64,000 bases of DNA from NCBI RefSeq assembly GCF_002104455.1, contig NZ_NBOC01000013.1, forward strand, positions 1 to 64,000, in the 5' to 3' direction. Under the pieces are notes generated by a model. That model saw only the letters and a list, made by a program, of their open reading frames with translations, had not been told where the DNA came from and searched no databases. This stretch comes from Colwellia chukchiensis (GTDB lineage Bacteria > Pseudomonadota > Gammaproteobacteria > Enterobacterales > Alteromonadaceae). Positions 58,280-64,000 of this stretch are shown in pieces. Position numbers and translations under genes: made by a program. The number at the start of each line of letters is the position of its first letter. Position 1 is the stretch's first letter.

Positions 58280-58783
58280 ATGCTTACAAACCCTTGGCTG
58301 TATTTGGTGTTATTCGCCTTGGTCATTGTTGTGGTGCTAGCAGCAATTGCCACTAAGTTACTGATGCAATTAAAACAGCAAACACAAGCACAACAACAGC
58401 AAGCTGACGCACAACAATTGGCGTTGGCTCAGCACGATAAAAAAATTATCAACAGTGTCATTATCATTGTGCGTGCCATGAAAGAGGAGCAATGTGATTT
58501 TGCTGAAGGCTGCTGGCGTTTAAGTGTACTACTCGACTCGTTAAAGTTAAGCGAAGCGCTAAATAAACAGTTTCCGGCTATATTTGAGTTTTATAACGGT
58601 ATTAAGCATATGCCAATCCTCAAAGAGCGGAAAGCCTTAGATAAGAAAACCCGCATGAAGCTTGATTTTGAACGCATGAAGCTTGAAGCCGAATTGGCTG
58701 ATGATATTCGCCGTGATATTGAATTGTTGCATCAATATGCCAATGAGCGCGCGCATATTTTAACGGCCAATAGCAGTGACTAA
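58280..58783 (+). CDS. DUF2489 family membrane-anchored protein
   Basis: 167 residues from ATG 58280, with AGGTG upstream overlapping the yihI stop. A GTG three codons earlier is the alternative. One N-terminal membrane segment (..PWLYLVLFALVIVVVLAAIATKLL) is followed by a Gln-rich coiled coil and a conserved helical domain (..AMKEEQCDFAEGCWRLSVLLDSL.., ..PILKERKALDKKTRMKLDFERMKLE..). DUF2489 is of unknown function and is usually found next to yihI and hemN, the arrangement seen here. Confidence 0.85.
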   Translation: MLTNPWLYLVLFALVIVVVLAAIATKLLMQLKQQTQAQQQQADAQQLALAQHDKKIINSVIIIVRAMKEEQCDFAEGCWRLSVLLDSLKLSEALNKQFPAIFEFYNGIKHMPILKERKALDKKTRMKLDFERMKLEAELADDIRRDIELLHQYANERAHILTANSSD

Positions 58784-58855
58784 TATTTCACCTATTGCCA
58801 TGGGTAACAAAAAACATTATAACTAGCTGTTTTACATATAAAAGATAAAAAATAA

Positions 58856-58926
58856 TTGACATAAGTCACAATAAAGCCGCCAGCATTGCGCTTGATCAAT
58901 GTTTGTGCGGCTCGTTTATTTATAAT
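58856..58926 (+). promoter_or_regulatory. hemN promoter: FNR-like site and -10 box
   Basis: TTGACATAAGTCAC at 58856-58869 matches the FNR palindrome TTGAT-N4-ATCAA with two changed bases in the half-sites. TATAAT at 58921-58926 is a perfect -10. With a start near 58933 the FNR site is centred about 70 bases upstream, a known class I activation distance. Anaerobic induction of hemN would make sense. Confidence 0.55.
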
Positions 58927-58954
58927 AGCGTCAAATCGATAAACGGGAAGACTC

Positions 58955-60325
58955 ATGCAAGCAGCTCAATTTTTTGATAGCGCACTTTTAAAAAAATACA
59001 ACACCAGTGGTCCAAGGTACACTTCATACCCTACTGCCCTAGAGTTTCATGATCAATTCAAGCATGAACATTTAGTGCAAGCCATTGAGAGCTCACCAAA
59101 CCGTGAGCTGTCTTTATATGTGCATATTCCTTTTTGTCATAGTCTTTGTTACTACTGCGGCTGCAACAAGGTGATCACCCGCCATCGCGATAAAGCCGAT
59201 ACCTACCTTGAGTTTTTGGCAACAGAAATTGCCTCAAAAGCACCACTATTTAAAGATTATACCGTCAAGCAATTACATTGGGGCGGAGGCACACCTAGCT
59301 TTTTACGTCACGAACAAATGTCTAAGCTAGTAGCGCTGTTAAAAGAAAAGTTCAGCTTTGCTGAGCAAGTCGAAATGAGTATCGAGATTGATCCGCGTGA
59401 AATAGAAATAAATTTGGCAGAACACCTTTATAGCTTAGGCTTTAACCGCTTAAGTATTGGCGTGCAAGATATCGATGAAAAAGTACAAAAAGCCATTAAT
59501 CGTGTGCAATCTACCCAATTTATTGAAGACTTCATTGCCCATGCTAAGCAAGTGGGTTTTAAGTCCATTAATATTGACTTGATTTACGGCTTACCTCATC
59601 AAAATATCGACACCTTTACCCGCACCCTAAATAAAGCTCATGAAATGGATGTCGATCGCATTTCGCTGTTTAGTTATGCCCACATTCCGTCGCGCTTTGC
59701 CGCCCAACGCAAACTGCGCGATGAATGGCTACCCAGTGTCGATGAAAAATTTGCACTGATGCAATTAGCCATCGAAAAACTCTGTGATTTTGGTTACGAC
59801 TTTATCGGCATGGATCATTTTGCTAAACCTGAAGACGAGCTTGCCATTGCGCAAAAATCCGGCACCTTGCACCGAAATTTTCAAGGGTATACCACCCAAG
59901 GTGGTTGCGATCTTTTAGGTTTAGGCGTGTCCTCTATCAGCGCGATCGGCCACAGTTTTAGCCAAAATATTAAAGAATTACAAGACTACTATAAATCGGT
60001 TGATCATCAAGGCCATGCCCATGTTAAAGGGGTAAGTTTAAGTCAAGATGATATTATTCGGGGTGAAGTGATCCGCGAGTTAATGTGCAACCTGTATCTC
60101 GACAAAAACAAAATTAATCAGCAGTTTGCTATTAGCTTTGACGATTACTTTGCCGACGACCTGCCGTTACTGCAAACCTTTATTAATGACGGTTTAATGA
60201 CTAACAATAAAGATGAAATTCGTGTTGCGCAAAAAGCCCGTTTATTAATCCGTAACATTTGTATGAGCTTTGATGCGTATATGAAACAACACGTTAATAA
60301 ACAGCGCTTTTCTCGGGTAATATAA
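58955..60325 (+). CDS. hemN: Oxygen-independent coproporphyrinogen III oxidase
   Basis: A radical-SAM enzyme that makes protoporphyrinogen IX without oxygen. 456 residues (E. coli 457). The 4Fe-4S motif HIPFCHSLCYYCGCNKVIT (C-x3-C-x2-C plus the extra Cys) is near residue 63, followed by ..LHWGGGTPSFLRHEQM.., ..SIEIDPREIE.. and ..FNRLSIGVQDIDEKVQKAINR... GGAAG is five bases before the ATG. The FNR-like site upstream fits anaerobic use. Confidence 0.96.
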   Translation: MQAAQFFDSALLKKYNTSGPRYTSYPTALEFHDQFKHEHLVQAIESSPNRELSLYVHIPFCHSLCYYCGCNKVITRHRDKADTYLEFLATEIASKAPLFKDYTVKQLHWGGGTPSFLRHEQMSKLVALLKEKFSFAEQVEMSIEIDPREIEINLAEHLYSLGFNRLSIGVQDIDEKVQKAINRVQSTQFIEDFIAHAKQVGFKSINIDLIYGLPHQNIDTFTRTLNKAHEMDVDRISLFSYAHIPSRFAAQRKLRDEWLPSVDEKFALMQLAIEKLCDFGYDFIGMDHFAKPEDELAIAQKSGTLHRNFQGYTTQGGCDLLGLGVSSISAIGHSFSQNIKELQDYYKSVDHQGHAHVKGVSLSQDDIIRGEVIRELMCNLYLDKNKINQQFAISFDDYFADDLPLLQTFINDGLMTNNKDEIRVAQKARLLIRNICMSFDAYMKQHVNKQRFSRVI

Positions 60326-60332
60326 GGGGTGG

Positions 60333-60881
60333 TTAGTTGCTTAATCGCCCCAAACAAAAGCGGTGCTCGGCACTGAAAAATACCAACTCAGTGCCTTGCT
60401 TTGTACTCTCTTGCTGCGCTAAATCTACCCATTGATAATAAACATTGCGGTGCACTTTTGCCGGTAAGTTACGCCGTACAGTCACATATAAACTGCCATC
60501 ATCACTGATCTTAAGCGGGTGTTGGGCATTTAATATAAAACTATCCTCTAAGTTGGTGCTAACTTGCATTATGGTTTTTTGTTCATCTAGCCATTGCCAT
60601 TGCGTGATCAAAAACGGTGCATCTTCCACTTTGATACCAAACTTCTCAACAGGTGTTACTAAAAAGTAGTCATCGGCTTCTTTTTTTAATACCGAGGCAA
60701 ATAGTTTAACCAGTGACTTACGTTTAAAAATGCCGCCTTGATAAAACCAATGACCATCAGCCTTAATTACAATATCAATTTCACCGCTATAAGGCGGGTG
60801 CCATTGATCCACTGGCGGCATTTTCTGCTCGGCCGACGCTAAGTTTGCACTAATTTGGGCAGATATTTTATCTAAGGGCAT
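60333..60881 (-). CDS. DUF1285 domain protein
   Basis: 182 residues with the DUF1285 pattern: ..PPYSGEIDIVIKADGHWFYQGGIFKRKSLVKLFASVLKKEADDYFLVTPVEKFGIKVEDAPFL.. and a beta-rich C-terminal half with NAQHPLKIS. Function unknown. Members are soluble cytoplasmic proteins. It ends seven bases from hemN (convergent). Confidence 0.85.
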   Translation of the reverse strand: MPLDKISAQISANLASAEQKMPPVDQWHPPYSGEIDIVIKADGHWFYQGGIFKRKSLVKLFASVLKKEADDYFLVTPVEKFGIKVEDAPFLITQWQWLDEQKTIMQVSTNLEDSFILNAQHPLKISDDGSLYVTVRRNLPAKVHRNVYYQWVDLAQQESTKQGTELVFFSAEHRFCLGRLSN

Positions 60882-61128
60882 AGTAAGTCACCTATGTGTT
60901 ATGAAAATCAAGCAAATCGAAATAACGCCATCTTTAATATCGCCTGTTGTCGACAGACGTTAATGCCGACGATTTCATTGATAAGTCTATGACATTAATT
61001 TTAGCCAAATTACCCGCTTTATGTCGTTAATAAATACACAAAGAGCGTAAACAATAACAGTAAAACCCTAAAACGTCGCAACTCCAACCACAATAACCGT
61101 AAAATACCATCAAAAAACAAGATTTTGC

Positions 61129-61158
61129 TTGTCAAGCCTTGCCTAAATACAATATACT
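61129..61158 (+). promoter_or_regulatory. Promoter of tRNA-His
   Basis: TTGTCA (-35), an 18-base spacer and TATACT (-10), followed by CTCCGCGCC. This GC-rich discriminator is typical of stable-RNA promoters under stringent control. The tRNA begins 41 bases after the -10. Confidence 0.75.
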
Positions 61159-61198
61159 CTCCGCGCCTTAACACAAGGCACTTTAAAAAATACTCAGT

Positions 61199-61275
61199 GG
61201 TGGCTATAGCTCAGTTGGTAGAGCCCCGGATTGTGATTCCGGTTGTCGTGGGTTCAAGTCCCATTAGCCACCCCA
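61199..61275 (+). tRNA. tRNA-His (anticodon GTG)
   Basis: A complete cloverleaf: acceptor GTGGCTA/TAGCCAC, D arm, anticodon loop TTGTGAT with GTG, T arm GTGGG-TTCAAGT-CCCAT, discriminator C and encoded CCA. The extra 5' G (G-1) required by histidyl-tRNA synthetase is present at 61199. The sequence is nearly that of E. coli tRNA-His. Confidence 0.98.
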
Positions 61276-61560
61276 TTTCTTCTGCTAGCGCTAGTTTTAC
61301 TCAAACAACAACCATTCTCCTGCGATTGTTTGTCTATCAACAACGACTATATCCGTTAGCTATAGTGCTTGAATAAATATTGGCTGACGTTCACTACCAC
61401 TGCGTTTAAGATCTGATTTGCTAGCACATTAACCACACCATGCTCGCTGATAAATAATTATTTTTATTCGCTTAACAAAACTTAAATTAACAAGGCGCTA
61501 ATTAGTAAAGAGTTAAGTGGTTAGCGCGCATTAATCCCTCTAGGCAAAGCCATAGCATTG

Positions 61561-62379
61561 CTAATAACTTGCGGCCTTTTTTGCCGCGGCATGCATAGCT
61601 TGCTCGACCACTAGCTTAAGGTTATTGTCGGCAAATGATGCGAGCGCTTGATGCGTGGTGCCATTTGGCGAGGTAACTTGCTCTTTAAGTTCAACCACCG
61701 ACAAGGGTGATTGTGCAGCCATAGTTAACGCGCCCATGCCTGACTGAAGCGCCGCTGTTTTCGCATCTTGATAACTTAAGCCTAGTTTCTGTGCTGATGC
61801 TATCATGGCTTCTAAAAATAAAAAGAAATATGCCGGTGCGCTACCTGCACTGGCGACAATTGCCGGCATCTGGCGTTCATCTTTCAGCCAAAGCGTTTTA
61901 CCGCAACAGCTTAGTAACTCGTCCACTAAGCGAATACTGTTAGTATCACAGTTTTTGCCCGCAACTACACCGGTTAAACCCTGACCAACAGCACTGGGCA
62001 AATTGGGCATCGCCGCAAAAACATGACTCTTGTCGCCAAAGTACTTTTGCAGTTGTGCCGTCGTTACACCTGCCGCAAGGCTGATAATCAGTGGCTGCTT
62101 TTCAGCGAGTTTCATCGCTTGCTTTAGCTCACTAGCAACCGTTTCAACCAGTTTGGGTTTCACCGCAATAAAAATGACGTCTGCAAACGTAATCGCATCG
62201 CAATTACCTTCACTGACATTTAGTGAAAACTTGGTTGTTAACGCCTTACGAGTTGCTAACGTAGGCGCACATACTAGCATGTTACTTGGCGCAAATTTAG
62301 CCGCCAGCAACCCCGTTAGGATTGCCTGCGCCATGTTGCCACCACCGATAAAGGCAATTGGGCGATCTTGCATTGTCAC
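61561..62379 (-). CDS. proC: Pyrroline-5-carboxylate reductase
   Basis: Last step of proline synthesis: pyrroline-5-carboxylate + NAD(P)H to proline. 272 residues from GTG 62379, which has AGGAG at six bases; ATG 62373 is too far from it. Landmarks: PIAFIGGGNMAQAILTGLLA (dinucleotide loop), VIFIAVKPKLVE, and a C-terminal dimer domain with ..AGSAPAYFFLFLEAMIASAQKLGL.. and ..LKEQVTSPNGTTHQAL... It starts two bases after proA stops, so proBAC form one operon here. Confidence 0.96.
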   Translation of the reverse strand: MTMQDRPIAFIGGGNMAQAILTGLLAAKFAPSNMLVCAPTLATRKALTTKFSLNVSEGNCDAITFADVIFIAVKPKLVETVASELKQAMKLAEKQPLIISLAAGVTTAQLQKYFGDKSHVFAAMPNLPSAVGQGLTGVVAGKNCDTNSIRLVDELLSCCGKTLWLKDERQMPAIVASAGSAPAYFFLFLEAMIASAQKLGLSYQDAKTAALQSGMGALTMAAQSPLSVVELKEQVTSPNGTTHQALASFADNNLKLVVEQAMHAAAKKAASY

Positions 62380-62381
62380 GA

Positions 62382-63629
62382 TTAGCTCCTGACTTGCCCT
62401 GCACCATTAACCAAGTATTTTTCTGTGGTTAAAGATTCAATACCCATAGGGCCATAGGCATGTAATTTAGTGGTTGCGATGCCGATTTCAGCACCAAGCC
62501 CTAACTGAGAGCCATCCGAAAAGCGTGATGAGGCGTTAACCATAACCACTGACGCGTCAACAAGTTGCTGAAATTTGCTCGCCGTTTGTTGGTCTTCAGT
62601 ACAAATAACTTCAGTATGATTACTACCAAATTGGTCAATATGTTCTACCGCTTGCGCAAAATCATCGACGGCGCGTATTGCTATCTCTAAGCTTAAGTAT
62701 TCTGCACCAAAATCTTCGAGCGCTATTGGTTTGCTGTTGTCAAAATAGGGCTCACTTGCTGCGCAGGCATTAACCTGCACGCCTTTCTCTTGCAAGTGTT
62801 TGGCAACCATTGGCATAAACTCTTCGCTAATATCCTTATGCACCAATAACCCTTCCAACGCGTTACAAACACCGGTACGTTGAGTTTTACCGTTCGACAA
62901 CAGTTTAAGTGCTTTTTCAAGATCGGCGGCTTTATCAACATAAAGATGACAAACGCCTTTATAGTGCTGAATAACCGGAATTTGACTATTTTCGCTGACA
63001 AAATTAATCAACCCTTCACCACCACGCGGGATAACTAAATTCAGGTATTTTTTCTGAGTCAGTAATTGCTTCATCAAGCCTCGATCAGGATCGGCAATAA
63101 CGGTAATGATCTCTTTTGGTAACTGATAATCTATCAATACCTGCTGTAACACCTTGGCAATGGCTAAACTACTGTTTAAGGCTTCTTTACCGCCTCTTAA
63201 AATCACCGCATTACCTGACTTAATACATAATCCCGCGGCGTCAGCAGTAACATTAGGGCGTGCTTCGAAAATCATACAAATCACCCCTAGCGGCACACGC
63301 ATTTTGCTAATTTCAAGGCCATTTGGCATCACCTTTTGACCATTAATGCTGCCAACAACATCCGGCAACTGTGCTACCGTTTCTAAGCCTATTGCCATAT
63401 CTTCTATTCGTTGGTCATTTAATTGCAACCTGTCTAGCATTGCCTCGCTCAGACCATTTGTTTTTGCAAAGTTTATATCCAAGCTATTCGCTTGAAATAT
63501 ATCGCTTTTGTTTGCTCTAAGCGCATCTGCCATATCAGTAAGTAGCTTAGTTTTTGTTTCGTTACTTTGTATCGCCATCACTTTTGCAGCTTGTGCTGCA
63601 CTGTATGCTATGTTGGTAATTGTGTTCAT
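62382..63629 (-). CDS. proA: Glutamate-5-semialdehyde dehydrogenase (gamma-glutamyl phosphate reductase)
   Basis: Second step of proline synthesis: reduces gamma-glutamyl phosphate with NADPH. 415 residues (E. coli 417). Landmarks: VICMIFEARPNVTADAAGLCIKSGNAVILRGGKEA, VIPRGGEGLINFV, and the catalytic Cys in GKTQRTGVCNALEGLLV. It overlaps the end of proB by one base (TAATG), a coupling that fits the known ProB-ProA partnership with a labile intermediate. Confidence 0.97.
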   Translation of the reverse strand: MNTITNIAYSAAQAAKVMAIQSNETKTKLLTDMADALRANKSDIFQANSLDINFAKTNGLSEAMLDRLQLNDQRIEDMAIGLETVAQLPDVVGSINGQKVMPNGLEISKMRVPLGVICMIFEARPNVTADAAGLCIKSGNAVILRGGKEALNSSLAIAKVLQQVLIDYQLPKEIITVIADPDRGLMKQLLTQKKYLNLVIPRGGEGLINFVSENSQIPVIQHYKGVCHLYVDKAADLEKALKLLSNGKTQRTGVCNALEGLLVHKDISEEFMPMVAKHLQEKGVQVNACAASEPYFDNSKPIALEDFGAEYLSLEIAIRAVDDFAQAVEHIDQFGSNHTEVICTEDQQTASKFQQLVDASVVMVNASSRFSDGSQLGLGAEIGIATTKLHAYGPMGIESLTTEKYLVNGAGQVRS

Positions 63630-64000
63630 TAAGACTCCATTAACGCAATATATTGAGTAGAAAGAATTGGGCTTTGCGTTTTATCAAATTGTTCAGAAAT
63701 ATCTTGGTTATCGCTGTCAGCAACAAAGTTGAGCAAACAGCTACTGTAATTGGTTTTTACTTTTGCTAATTTATCGCCGTTGTCTTTACGCAACATAACA
63801 ATATCACCAGACGCAAAATCACCATTAACGCTGAGCAGGTCATCAGCCTGCAAGAGGTCACTGCTATCATTATCTTTAATATCGTACTGATCACTGACAA
63901 TCAGCTCACCTTGGGCGCGGGTGGTATGGCGCATCCAATGCACACCGTCTAGCATAGGCGTTTTATGAGAATAAAAGTGCGTACCTGGGTTTCTATTCGC
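63629..64000 (-). CDS. proB: Glutamate 5-kinase, C-terminal part (cut by window edge)
   Basis: The frame is open to the right edge and covers about 123 residues. The first ATG inside the window (63955) is internal. The visible part reads ..NPGTHFYSHKTPMLDGVHWMRH.. then ..QGELIVSD.., which matches the end of the kinase domain (G-T-x-F ... W-I ... K-G-x-L-x-V-D). It is followed by a PUA domain (..SSDLLQADDLLSVNGDFASGDIVMLRKDNGDKLAKVKTNYSS..) as in proteobacterial ProB. The expected G-A stretch after V-D is degenerate. First gene of the proBAC operon. Confidence 0.85.
   Translation of the reverse strand, partial: ANRNPGTHFYSHKTPMLDGVHWMRHTTRAQGELIVSDQYDIKDNDSSDLLQADDLLSVNGDFASGDIVMLRKDNGDKLAKVKTNYSSCLLNFVADSDNQDISEQFDKTQSPILSTQYIALMES

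Noticed and set aside
61125-61376. 83-codon open frame on the plus strand
   Set aside because: It runs straight through tRNA-His and has no ribosome site.

Overview
The window looks like chromosome of a marine gammaproteobacterium of the Alteromonadales. Colwelliaceae or Thalassotalea-like relatives are my best guess. The signs are moderately AT-rich DNA, an arginine succinyltransferase (ast) block beside pabA, a dsbA-srkA-ccoG run, small Alteromonadales/Vibrio-type families (DUF3802, VF530, DUF2489, YihI) and an E. coli-like tRNA-His. The genus is inferred from gene content and protein style, not from a database search.

Positions 1-2162 are accessory DNA. An IS256-type insertion sequence runs in from the left edge and ends inside a small membrane-protein gene. 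Upstream of that gene on the minus strand lie a previously unlisted 54-codon gene for a double-glycine leader peptide and a CvaA/HlyD-type adaptor gene. Together they look like the remnant or edge of a small bacteriocin (class II microcin-like) or peptide-signalling locus. This is the most novel item in the window.

Positions 2597-16862 hold ssb, a thioesterase, a 2OG-Fe(II) oxygenase, a large membrane protein of unknown function, a periplasmic solute-binding protein, pssA, fadH with a clear FadR-type operator, a GreA/GreB-like gene that seems to start at AUA, a YajR-like transporter and uvrA. Positions 16939-25886 hold a spermidine-synthase-like domain split over two genes, rluF, an FMN reductase, a three-gene monooxygenase/formyltransferase/acetyltransferase cluster and a large secreted beta-propeller amidohydrolase.

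Positions 26044-33640 carry ubiX and mpl, a MOSC-ferredoxin protein, the pxpABC 5-oxoprolinase operon and an outer-membrane porin. Positions 33832-40952 carry pabA, an HDOD protein and the arginine catabolism genes astC, astA and astD (astB and astE are not here), then a DUF1338 protein. Positions 41076-45809 hold DUF3802, an OB-fold SSB-like protein with an unusual start, a propeller-SHOCT membrane protein whose stop codon lies in the flank of a 259-bp MITE-like element, a secreted nuclease and a VTT-family membrane protein.

Positions 45940-49039 are the ccoG-srkA-dsbA operon. hutF-hutG with a HutC-like operator follow. Next come a peroxiredoxin-glutaredoxin hybrid, VF530, purU, an M61 peptidase and a VOC protein. 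A 700-base non-coding region then probably encodes a structured, GGA-rich, CsrB-like small RNA. yihI, a DUF2489 gene, hemN with an FNR-like site, a DUF1285 gene, tRNA-His and the proB-proA-proC operon (proB cut by the right edge) finish the window. Intrinsic terminators separate most units.
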